NCBI GenBank assembly: GCA_947258895.1
Contig: CAMYKE010000176.1
Coordinates: 1-5,916, forward strand
DNA length: 5,916 nt
Direction: 5' to 3'
Source: an uncultured Pseudomonadales bacterium
Lineage (GTDB): Bacteria; Pseudomonadota; Gammaproteobacteria; Pseudomonadales; IMCC2047
Below the pieces are notes generated by a model, which had not been told where the DNA came from, searched no databases, and saw only the letters and a program-made list of their open reading frames with translations. Position 1 is the stretch's first letter. Every line of letters starts with the position of its first letter. Both the position numbers and the translations under genes were made by a program. Below are positions 1-5,890 of the stretch, piece after piece.

Positions 1-1
1 C

Positions 2-301
2 AGCCTGGAAAGTTACATGGATGACTTTATCAACAAGGTTGCCTGGGGCCTGAATCTGGTATTTAGCAACGGCGCCGGTTACCCGTCTACCCGCTGGCTG
101 ATCAAGGGCGGCGCCGAGCAGGAACAGAAATTCAAGTTTTTTCTAAAACGCCGTCAGTTGCCGACCCAGGTCTGGTATAAGGCATACCCCGGCAAAACCG
201 CGTTTGACCTGGCCAGGAACAGCCGCATTCGAGAGGGTGTCGAGGTCCGCCAGGACAACGATGATGAAATTCGCCAGTGGCTGGCGGAGATTCAGACATG
301 A
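2..301 (+). CDS. C-terminal part of an unrecognised protein (5' end outside window)
   Basis: The reading frame is open from base 2 to a TGA at 299-301 and has no stop before the first ATG at 17, so this is most likely the last ~99 codons of a longer gene, not a 94-residue protein. The visible part is soluble, with no membrane segment. It has a Gly/Tyr/Pro stretch (SNGAGYPSTRW), a basic patch (FFLKRRQ), an aromatic stretch (VWYKAYPGKTAFDLA) and an acidic C-terminal helix ending in LAEIQT. I do not recognise the family. The stop is only 13 bases before the DyP peroxidase start, so it should share a transcript with the peroxidase and the catalase-like gene. A role in the same oxidative chemistry is inferred from context only. 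Real coding is likely because codon use matches the downstream genes. Confidence 0.7.
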   Translation, partial: SLESYMDDFINKVAWGLNLVFSNGAGYPSTRWLIKGGAEQEQKFKFFLKRRQLPTQVWYKAYPGKTAFDLARNSRIREGVEVRQDNDDEIRQWLAEIQT

Positions 302-304
302 TCC

Positions 305-309
305 GGAAG
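305..309 (+). promoter_or_regulatory. Ribosome binding site of the DyP peroxidase gene
   Basis: GGAAG lies five bases before the ATG at 315. This decides the start: the frame is open further upstream to an ATG at 204, but that start would overlap the preceding gene by about 100 bases and would add 37 residues (MTWPGTAAFERV...) that look like out-of-frame reading of that gene. Confidence 0.55.
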
Positions 310-314
310 CGGCC

Positions 315-1844
315 ATGAGCAAGCGCAGGGAACCGGACTACAGCGATGTCCAGGGATTGGCTCGCTTTGGCCATAATCAATTGCGGGAGGCCTGCTTTCT
401 GTTGCTGGCTATCGCAAATCGCGAGCAAGCCCGCGCATGGCTCCGGAACGCCCCGGTAACCAGCGCCGAACGGGTTACCCCACCGCCCGCGACAGCCCTG
501 CAAATTGCCTTTACCAGCGAGGGGTTACGCAATCTGGAGCTCGATGAGCATGTGCTCGAAGGATTTTCCGAAGAATTTATTGTCGGTATGGCGAATGACA
601 ATGCTCGCTCGCGGCGCCTTGGCGACATCGCGCACAACGCGACAGAAAACTGGGACTGGGGCACCGCGGAATCGATGCCGCATGTACTGGTCATGGCGTA
701 CGCCGAGACCGGCAAGCTGGGGTCGTGGCGCGAGACCCTGCAGGATAGTGTTTTCGAGCAGGCGTTCGAAATCGTTGCCGAGTTGGATACGGTTGACACC
801 GACAATATCGAGCCCTTTGGTTTTGCCGATGGCATCAGCCAGCCGGCCATCGATTGGAAAGGCAAGCAGACCAGCAACCTGCATCGGCGGGACCGCTATT
901 CCAACCTGCTTTCCCTCGGTGAGATTCTGTTGGGCTACCGCAACGAATACGGGCAGTACACCCGCCGGCCGTTGCTCGACGGGGCGGTGGAGGAACGGGC
1001 CCGGCTATTGCCGGAGGCGGAGGACAACCCGCAGCTGAATGACCTGGGTCGCAATGGCAGCTACCTGGTCATGCGGCAACTGCACCAAAAAGTGCCAGAG
1101 TTCTGGCAATTTATCGATCAGCAGGTCGACGGTGACCCGCAACGGCGCGAGCAACTGGCGAGCCGGATGGTCGGCCGGCAACGCGACGGGACACCGGTCG
1201 TGGCCGAAGCCACGCAAGCCATCGAGGGCATTACCGGTGAGGGCGGACGAGCGGGCCTGAATCATTTTACTTTTGACGACGATCCCCATGGCCAGCAATG
1301 TCCGATCGCAGCGCACATTCGGCGCTCCAACCCCAGAACCGGCGATTTTCCGCCTGGAGTGAGCGGCATCTGGACGCGCCTGGTGCGCATTCTGGGCTTT
1401 GGCCGTGAGTACCCGGGCGACGATGTAATTGCCTCGACCCGCTTTCATCGCCTGTTGCGGCGTGGCCGGGTATACGGGGAGCAACTGTCTCCCGGGCAGG
1501 CACTGGATCCGGATGCGTCACAGGAGCCAAGGGGGCTGCACTTTATCTGCCTGGTCGCGAACATTTCACGTCAGTTCGAGTTCGTGCAAAACGCCTGGTC
1601 AATGGGACCCAAGTTCGGCGGCCTGCAAAACGAGACGGACCCGTTGCTGGGCAACCGGCAACCGCTAGCCGATGGCGAGACCACCAATCACTTCAGCCTG
1701 CCTGACGCGCGTGGCCCGGCCCGGTGTATTCATGACATGCCACCCTTTGTCACGGTGCAGGGCGGTGCCTACTTCTTTATGCCGGGTATCCGGGCGCTGC
1801 ACTATCTGGCCGGCGCCGAAGCGGCAGAGGATAACAGCGAATGA
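315..1844 (+). CDS. DyP-type (dye-decolourising) haem peroxidase
   Basis: 509 residues from the chosen ATG at 315. DyP peroxidases bind haem b and use H2O2 to oxidise bulky organic substrates; the natural substrate is usually unknown. Seen here: the family motif GFADG at residues 169-173 in the context PFGFADGISQP, with Asp172 as the expected distal acid. CPIAAHIRRSNPR is at 329-341, with His334 as the proximal haem ligand. FHRLLRRGRVYG is at 377-388 and holds the distal Arg. The C-terminal GGAYFFMPGIRALHYL is typical. Length and motifs fit the larger class C/D (type V) DyPs. The stretch between proximal His and distal Arg is about 20 residues longer than in many members, which I recall as normal for one bacterial subgroup. 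No Tat or Sec signal is seen, so it is probably cytoplasmic. No encapsulin gene is visible beside it. It overlaps the next gene by four bases (ATGA). All key residues are present, so it is probably active. Confidence 0.93.
   Translation: MSKRREPDYSDVQGLARFGHNQLREACFLLLAIANREQARAWLRNAPVTSAERVTPPPATALQIAFTSEGLRNLELDEHVLEGFSEEFIVGMANDNARSRRLGDIAHNATENWDWGTAESMPHVLVMAYAETGKLGSWRETLQDSVFEQAFEIVAELDTVDTDNIEPFGFADGISQPAIDWKGKQTSNLHRRDRYSNLLSLGEILLGYRNEYGQYTRRPLLDGAVEERARLLPEAEDNPQLNDLGRNGSYLVMRQLHQKVPEFWQFIDQQVDGDPQRREQLASRMVGRQRDGTPVVAEATQAIEGITGEGGRAGLNHFTFDDDPHGQQCPIAAHIRRSNPRTGDFPPGVSGIWTRLVRILGFGREYPGDDVIASTRFHRLLRRGRVYGEQLSPGQALDPDASQEPRGLHFICLVANISRQFEFVQNAWSMGPKFGGLQNETDPLLGNRQPLADGETTNHFSLPDARGPARCIHDMPPFVTVQGGAYFFMPGIRALHYLAGAEAAEDNSE
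1826..1831 (+). promoter_or_regulatory. Ribosome binding site of the catalase-like gene, inside the DyP 3' end
   Basis: AGAGGA ends nine bases before the ATG at 1841 and lies in the last codons of the peroxidase gene. With the ATGA stop/start overlap at 1841-1844 it suggests translational coupling of the two haem enzymes. A second ATG follows directly at 1844, so the true start may be one codon later. Confidence 0.45.
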
Positions 1845-3064
1845 TGAACAAGGCATGGCGCAGGCGAGTCTATCCGGTACTTGATGCGCTGCATCGGGGT
1901 ATGGTGTTGGCGCTAAATATAGAACGGCGCTTCGAACCCTTCTTCAGGCCAGCGCTGAATCGCCTGACCCGCGAACCGATCGCGCGGCTGCTGCAGTATT
2001 TGATTAACCGCAGGCGTCCCGACTACGGATTGGGACTGGCGGAAGAAAAAATATTTCCATGGGAGGAACAGGCGCTCGATGACGTCATCGATTTGATGGC
2101 CGACCAAATGCGCGGCCACTTCAAGACCGGTAGTTTTGAACGCGGCGGTAATACCAAGACCCACGGCATCGTCAGGGCCACGGTGACCGTTCGCGATGAC
2201 TTGCCGGAACACCTGCGCAAGGGCATCTTCGCAACCCAACGCAGCTATCCTGCCTATGTCCGCTATTCCGGCCCGGGGCCGGACGTGCCGGCGGATATAC
2301 GTGATGTCGGCTTCTCCAGCATGGCGATCAAGATCATGGATGTACCCGGTGACAAACTGATGGACGAGGAGAAGTTTACCCAGGACATGATGGGGGTCTG
2401 CACGCCCACGTTTGTGACGCCGGACGTGCGCGAAAATGCCAAGCTCCAGTACTGGAGCCTGGTCGACATGCCGATTTACTATTTTATCAATCCGTTCGAT
2501 TCGCACTGGCTGGATTTCATCATGCAGGCGCTATGGAACGAGACGCAATTCAATCCCCTGGGTCATCGTTATTACAGCTGCGTGCCGTATCTGCTCGGTG
2601 AAGGCCAAGCCATGGTGTACTCCTTTGCCCCCAAAACCGACGTGCCCCGGCGCATTCCCGGCGTGCCGTTTGGCTCGCCATCGTTCAATTACCTGCGCGA
2701 TAATATGGTAAAAACGCTGGACGAAAAGGACGTGGAGTTCGACCTGCAAATACAGGTGCAAACCGACCCGCACCGGATGCCGATCGAGAATAACGCGGTC
2801 CGCTGGCCGGAAAAACTGTCTCCGTTTATTCCGGCGGCTACCATTCATATCCCGAAGCAGAAATTCGATTCGGCGGCCCAGTTCGAGTTTGCCAAGCGCC
2901 TGAAAATCAATCCCTGGCACTGTGTTGCGGATCATCGCCCGCTGGGCAACCAGAGCCGTGCCCGCAGACGTATGTATTTCGAGCTGTCAAACTTTCGCCA
3001 GACGATGAACGACGTAGCGCACCTGGAGCCGACCGGCGAAGAAGTGTTCGGCGATCCCGACTGA
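1841..3064 (+). CDS. Catalase-related haem protein (small catalase / allene-oxide-synthase-like fold)
   Basis: 407 residues, shorter than true catalases (about 480 or more). It has the catalase core but not the C-terminal extension. Seen: KTHGIVRATVTV around residues 106-117, with His108 as the expected distal His. DVGFSSMAIKIMDVPG corresponds to the catalase RGFAVKF region. HRPLGNQSRARRRMYFELSNFR holds the RxxxY haem motif, with Arg375 and Tyr379 as the expected haem ligand pair. Where catalases have GNNTP, this protein has GVCTP, so the distal Asn seems to be missing. In this superfamily small members include organic-peroxide-dependent peroxidases and coral allene oxide synthase, so turnover of organic or fatty-acid hydroperoxides is as plausible as H2O2 dismutation; this is inference. 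The first ~60 residues are basic and partly hydrophobic, without a clear signal peptide. It is coupled to the DyP gene by a four-base overlap and is the last gene of the operon. Confidence 0.88.
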   Translation: MMNKAWRRRVYPVLDALHRGMVLALNIERRFEPFFRPALNRLTREPIARLLQYLINRRRPDYGLGLAEEKIFPWEEQALDDVIDLMADQMRGHFKTGSFERGGNTKTHGIVRATVTVRDDLPEHLRKGIFATQRSYPAYVRYSGPGPDVPADIRDVGFSSMAIKIMDVPGDKLMDEEKFTQDMMGVCTPTFVTPDVRENAKLQYWSLVDMPIYYFINPFDSHWLDFIMQALWNETQFNPLGHRYYSCVPYLLGEGQAMVYSFAPKTDVPRRIPGVPFGSPSFNYLRDNMVKTLDEKDVEFDLQIQVQTDPHRMPIENNAVRWPEKLSPFIPAATIHIPKQKFDSAAQFEFAKRLKINPWHCVADHRPLGNQSRARRRMYFELSNFRQTMNDVAHLEPTGEEVFGDPD

Positions 3065-3159
3065 ATCACGGATTGCTCCGCAGCGAGCGCTTGTCCCGGC
3101 ACGTCCGCGGGGGTGAGGGTGTATTCGCTGGCCGGCCGGGGAGGCAGGACAGGGCCAAT
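3065..3159. other. Convergent intergenic gap, no clear terminator
   Basis: These 95 bases separate the stop of the catalase-like gene from the stop of the muramidase gene on the other strand. A short imperfect hairpin (GCTC...GAGC near 3074-3088) and the palindrome GGCCGGCC (about 3129-3138) are present. Neither has the long stem and T-run of a standard intrinsic terminator on either strand. No small gene is evident. Confidence 0.5.
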
Positions 3160-3735
3160 TCAGGAGTTCAGAACCCGCCTCATCCAGCCGCGAGAAAATT
3201 GCTCCTGGCTCGGATCCCTCCGCATCAGCTCTACGTAATGCTCACCCTGTAACACCTTCATCACATTGAGCAAATGTTCCTCGGTGCCATCCTGGCGCAG
3301 GTGGGTTCGCATGGCAGTAAGGGTTCTGGAACCGAGCACGCCGTCGGCGGTGATATCGTCATAGTTTTGCATATTGCGGTTTAACAGGTTCAGCGCCTCC
3401 TGGAACTGCCGAATAGTGCGCCGTAATCCCAGATTGACGCTGGTATCGAACAGCTTTATCGCGATTGCCTGGCGTAACCGGTCGCCCTGGATCCGGTCCC
3501 AGTAGTGCTCCCTGTAGAATGCCTTGACGGCGCTGGAAAGAGCGTCATCGCTGGCCAACTCATCCGGAAAGCCGGGAGCGCTCTTCGCCCGGTCGATGCG
3601 CGGCCACCCGGACCAGTCAGGGTAAAATCTTCGTGAGATGCCCGCGTAGGTTTCACCACCGCGATCATTGGCGTGATTGGAGTAACCACCTTCGTGTGCC
3701 AGCAGTTTGTCGTACGCCTTGTCAAAATTGCCCAT
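3160..3735 (-). CDS. GH108-type N-acetylmuramidase (lysozyme) with C-terminal peptidoglycan-binding region
   Basis: 191 residues, the usual length for the Glyco_hydro_108 plus PG_binding_3 arrangement (ZliS-like lysozymes and phage endolysins). It is expected to cut the glycan strands of peptidoglycan. The N-terminal motif LLAHEGGYSNHANDRGGETYAG contains the expected catalytic Glu15 in HEGGY, followed by GISRRFYPDW. The middle has AFYREHYWDRIQGDRL and LFDTSVNLG, which are typical. From about residue 110 the PG_binding_3-like part has ITADGVLGSRTLTAM. The start ATG is supported by a strong Shine-Dalgarno. There is no signal peptide or membrane segment, so export would need a holin, a secretion system or lysis. 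It lies 50 bases behind the broken peptidase-hydrolase gene on the same strand and is probably co-transcribed with it. Such enzymes occur in phages and in ordinary chromosomes. The gene looks intact. Confidence 0.9.
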   Translation of the reverse strand: MGNFDKAYDKLLAHEGGYSNHANDRGGETYAGISRRFYPDWSGWPRIDRAKSAPGFPDELASDDALSSAVKAFYREHYWDRIQGDRLRQAIAIKLFDTSVNLGLRRTIRQFQEALNLLNRNMQNYDDITADGVLGSRTLTAMRTHLRQDGTEEHLLNVMKVLQGEHYVELMRRDPSQEQFSRGWMRRVLNS

Positions 3736-3741
3736 GATTTT

Positions 3742-3747
3742 TCCCTT
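3742..3747 (-). promoter_or_regulatory. Ribosome binding site of the muramidase gene
   Basis: On the minus strand AAGGGA, within GGGAAGGGAA (3741-3750), lies six bases before the ATG at 3735. It fits well and fixes the start of the GH108 protein. Confidence 0.6.
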
Positions 3748-3785
3748 CCCATTACGGTCGGCTCAATACGCCGGCGCTGAATATC

Positions 3786-4361
3786 CTATGCGCTCCTCAG
3801 TATCTCGTCGGTAAACGGTTGTATCGGTTTATCACCCAGTATCCGTCGCAATATGTCATTCATCGTGAACGGGTCATTATCGAAACCTCCGTGGGAGGTG
3901 CTTATGGTCCGTGCCCCCGGTTGTGCGCCCTGGCTGACGACAAAATTCAGGTTGGGAATATTTTGCGGCACCAGGATCGCGTCGGAGTGCGCCTGGATGC
4001 CCAGGATTTTTTCCGCATGGCGCTCTTCGAAGGCGCGGGACACGAGGTACAGCAACGATTTTCCGTAGACTTTTGCGACGTCGTCCCGCTGTTCAAGGTG
4101 CTCCGCCAGGTTGTAAATGGTCAGGTCATCGAGGCCCCCCTCTTTGGCAGGCGCGACCAGCCGTGGATAGTAATGGCTGCGGAACAAATCGATGGTTGCT
4201 GCCGGCGCCATCAGGCTGCAGGACTTTATCCTGAGTGTGGGTGCGATATCCTCCATTGCCTGGAGCAGGTGCGCGAGCAGTATGCCGCCGGTGCTGTGGC
4301 CCGCCAGATGTAACTGGAGAGCTAACAAGACAAGAGATAGAGCGGTTAGTGTGGCGCACAA
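3786..4361 (-). CDS. C-terminal fragment of the alpha/beta hydrolase domain
   Basis: An open stretch of 191 codons ending in TAG at 3786-3788. Native sequence starts at LHLAGHSTGG (about 4310); the first ~16 residues (MCATLTAL...) come from the antisense of the phage-like block, so the apparent ATG at 4361 is probably not a real start. AGHSTGG is a GxSxG nucleophile elbow, with Ser encoded at 4293-4295. AHSDAIL (Asp codon 3981-3983) and STSHGGFDND (His codon 3891-3893) are candidate acid and base of the triad. The N-terminal half of the fold, including the oxyanion HGG strand, is on the other side of the block. This fragment alone cannot fold as a complete hydrolase. It is in the same frame as the upstream fragments. 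Confidence 0.7.
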   Translation of the reverse strand: MCATLTALSLVLLALQLHLAGHSTGGILLAHLLQAMEDIAPTLRIKSCSLMAPAATIDLFRSHYYPRLVAPAKEGGLDDLTIYNLAEHLEQRDDVAKVYGKSLLYLVSRAFEERHAEKILGIQAHSDAILVPQNIPNLNFVVSQGAQPGARTISTSHGGFDNDPFTMNDILRRILGDKPIQPFTDEILRSA

Positions 4362-4565
4362 AAGACGTAGATGGCGAGTGCTTTATTAGGCGCGTAGTCC
4401 GCAGAGGTCGAAACAACTTACCGTATCAACTACAGGTTTTAGATACCGACTGGGTTCCTATGCTGTTGTCTCAACAAAAAGACAACATGCGCATCATTCA
4501 CGGGATTGAGAAAAACGAATGGGGCGAACCGCTAAGGTATTACATAGAGACCTCGCAGTTTGACG
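4307..4565 (+). pseudogene. Internal fragment of a lambda-family phage portal protein, inserted antisense in the hydrolase gene
   Basis: Read on the plus strand, about 86 codons are open without a stop and give DVTGELTRQEIERLVWR, then DGECFIRRVVRRGR, PYQLQVLDTDWVPMLL, and NMRIIHGIEKNEWGEPLRYYIE. This order matches the middle of lambda-type portal proteins (Phage_portal_2): a helix, the DGE-x-F strand, the 'LQ-hydrophobic-D-x-D' strand, an N-rich loop, then 'GI-x(3-5)-G-x-P-x-x-Y'. Lambda gpB has a comparable run with NGELFVQ and GVQINDSGAALGYYV. The start and the rest of the portal (normally about 500 residues) are absent. GC is 112/240 by hand count (4321-4560) against 143/240 in two flanking 120-base blocks. 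TTA, CTA, ATA and AGA codons are frequent, unlike in the neighbouring genes. The left edge falls at about 4307-4322 and the right edge at about 4544-4568. Confidence 0.8.
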
Positions 4566-5336
4566 TCGTGCTTCGACGCCCTCTTTTTTGGAGAACAGCA
4601 CGTCCTTGAGTTCCTCCATAATGCCGGTATCGTACATGCAGTGATAGGGGTAGATACGGTTGGCCTTGAAGGTGTCCTTCATCGCCAGAATGCGGCGCGC
4701 AGAATCCACAGGAGAGTTCAGGCCGCCATGTGCGTAGACCAGGAAATGGTCGTATTTGTCACTCTTGGCGACCAGCGTTGCGGTCTCCATGACATCTTCG
4801 AGTGTGCTCCAGTAGCGACCCTTGGTGCAAAACTGGCCGTCGTCAATATGCATGAAATGACCAGCTATCTTGCTGCGCAATGGCGGCGATTTCCGGGAAA
4901 CCGGCCCTGCGCCGCCGGCTACCGATTGATCAGGCTTGTCCAGGTGCCAGATCTGCGGGGTCGATAGCGCCAGGCGCAACACCCAGGCATCCATGAGGTT
5001 GATTTGCCAGTCCTCATAGCGCCAGTGAGCCAGACCCTGCTTACCCCATTTCGGGCCCCAGGAGTTTTGAATCCAGAACCCGTCCTGGTCATAGCCGACG
5101 ATCGCAAAGGCGTGACCCCCGATGGGGGAGGCGCCCTCGGTCTCGATAACGCCTGACGCTTTGTTTACCTTGGACCATCCCGTGTGAACGGTGGCGGAAC
5201 AATAAATCACGCCGCATTCGTTCAGCGCGGCGTGAAAGTCTGAAATACGGTTGTTGAGGCGGTAGTAGGCGCCGATGGTGGTCGCACGCGCCGCGGTGGC
5301 GCGTTCAATAGTAAGGTGCTGGCTTGGGTCATGCCG
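4494..5336 (-). pseudogene. Middle fragment: second half of C1 peptidase and start of alpha/beta hydrolase
   Basis: The frame reopens directly after the TGA at 5337-5339, in the same frame, and runs to a TGA at 4494-4496. Family-like sequence starts at once (RHDPSQHLTIERAT, then IGAYYRLNNRISDFHAALNECGV). There is no ATG; the first usual start is a GTG at 5208-5210, which cuts into the domain, so independent translation is unlikely. GGHAFAIVGYD carries the catalytic His (codon 5112-5114) and IQNSWGPKWG the Asn (codon 5064-5066). After a linker, HFLVYAHGGLNSPVDSARR and YPYHCMYDTGIMEELKDVLF begin the hydrolase domain. Native similarity ends near KKEGVEAR (about 4566). The last ~23 residues are antisense reading of the phage-derived block and are not native. 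Confidence 0.78.
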
Positions 5337-5339
5337 TCA
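5337..5339 (-). other. In-frame premature TGA in the C1 peptidase domain
   Basis: The minus-strand codons read GAT TGG TGA CGG CAT (D W stop R H). Recognisable peptidase sequence lies on both sides in the same frame, so a single base change, for example from TGG or TGC, explains it better than a frameshift. The three plus-strand genes with visible ends also stop with TGA, so it is a normal stop in this genome. Confidence 0.8.
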
Positions 5340-5879
5340 CCAATCCTCGACGCCGCAAACCCACATGTTATACCAGCCCTCGATCGCGCCGCGACAGCTT
5401 GATCCCTCGTAGTCTTCCCCGGCCCAGGCGTCGTAGCGCCTGGCCATGTCATAAAGCATCACTTCGCTTGCGCTGAAGTCGCGTGCGCTCTTTTGGCACA
5501 GGCAATTGATGACGGCGGCCAGGCCGTAGCCGGTGCATGCGCCCTCCTGCCCCTGATCCAGAATAATCAGGTCAGCGGGAGGCTTGATCTCCGGTTGCAG
5601 TTCAATGAGCGCGGGTTCGTATTTCCAGTCCCGGAAATCGGGCGCATCCGGATACATCTCGATGCTGAATTGCCCAGCGCTGGTGGCAATGGTCGTCTCC
5701 GGTGCTACGCTACGGGTTTTTCGCCGCACGGATTTGCTTTTGGCTGGCGTAGATTTCACGGGCGTGGCCGGACCTGGTCCGGAAGTCGTTGCTGTTCTTC
5801 CGGTCCGGCGAGAGGCTTTGCCTTTGGGTGGGGCATTTGAGGCGGTGTCCGGCGTGCGCGATTTTTTGTTATCGGCCAT
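5337..5879 (-). CDS. N-terminal fragment of the fusion: disordered leader and first half of C1 peptidase
   Basis: 180 residues from an ATG with a good Shine-Dalgarno to the premature TGA. Residues 1-67 are rich in Lys, Arg, Thr, Pro, Ser and Ala and look disordered; they are not a Sec signal because no hydrophobic core exists. From about residue 70 the peptidase domain begins (MYPDAPDFRDWKY), then DQGQEGACTGYGLAAVIN with the oxyanion Gln109 and nucleophile Cys115, six residues apart as in papain. The conserved MLYDMARRYDAW and YEGSSCRGAIEGWY follow. The stop comes directly after VCGVEDW. The catalytic His and Asn are encoded only after the stop, so this fragment alone cannot be an active protease. 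Confidence 0.75.
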   Translation of the reverse strand: MADNKKSRTPDTASNAPPKGKASRRTGRTATTSGPGPATPVKSTPAKSKSVRRKTRSVAPETTIATSAGQFSIEMYPDAPDFRDWKYEPALIELQPEIKPPADLIILDQGQEGACTGYGLAAVINCLCQKSARDFSASEVMLYDMARRYDAWAGEDYEGSSCRGAIEGWYNMWVCGVEDW

Positions 5880-5885
5880 GATGAA

Positions 5886-5890
5886 CTCCT
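5886..5890 (-). promoter_or_regulatory. Ribosome binding site of the peptidase-hydrolase gene
   Basis: On the minus strand AGGAG, within AAAAGGAGT (5885-5893), stands six bases before the ATG at 5879. It is a near-consensus site and supports this start. The remaining bases to the window end are too few to judge a promoter. Confidence 0.65.

Larger units (their letters stand above)
3786..5879 (-). pseudogene. Broken C1 (papain-like) peptidase / alpha-beta hydrolase fusion gene
   Basis: Three open stretches on the minus strand (5879-5340, 5336-about 4566, about 4310-3786) lie in one reading frame and join into a single architecture: disordered basic N-terminus, C1 cysteine peptidase, then alpha/beta hydrolase. 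Peptidase residues by virtual numbering from the ATG at 5879 are Gln109 and Cys115 in DQGQEGACTGYG, His256 in GGHAFAIVGYD and Asn272 in IQNSWGPKWG. The hydrolase has VYAHGGLN (oxyanion strand), AGHSTGG (nucleophile elbow), and candidate Asp and His in AHSDAIL and TSHGGFDND. Two lesions break it: an in-frame TGA at 5337-5339, and replacement of hydrolase sequence at about 4307-4565 by phage portal sequence on the other strand. The intact form would be roughly 650-700 residues. Its substrates are unknown. It precedes the muramidase gene by 50 bases. Unless both lesions are assembly errors, no full-length product is made. Confidence 0.82.

Noticed and set aside
204..314. Upstream ATG extension of the DyP gene (37 extra residues)
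   Set aside because: It overlaps the preceding coding region, the residues look like off-frame reading, and the ATG at 315 has its own GGAAG site.
3065..3159. Bidirectional intrinsic terminator between the convergent operons
   Set aside because: Only short imperfect stems and a GGCCGGCC palindrome are present, with no T-run on either strand.
3819..4313. Long plus-strand open frame of 164 codons opposite the hydrolase
   Set aside because: It is the antisense shadow of the hydrolase C-terminal domain, whose GHSTGG and TSHGGFDND motifs read on the minus strand.
4300..4575. Insertion sequence or transposon at the hydrolase break
   Set aside because: No transposase motif, terminal inverted repeat or direct target duplication was found at the edges, and the block encodes portal-like protein.
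4235..4609. A complete 124-residue plus-strand gene
   Set aside because: Only the central part (about 4307-4565) is portal-like. Both ends are antisense reading of the hydrolase gene, so the apparent start and stop are not those of a real gene.
5300..5339. Selenocysteine insertion at the in-frame TGA
   Set aside because: The sequence after the TGA forms only a short stem with a mismatch and lacks a typical SECIS loop. The other genes use TGA as a plain stop.
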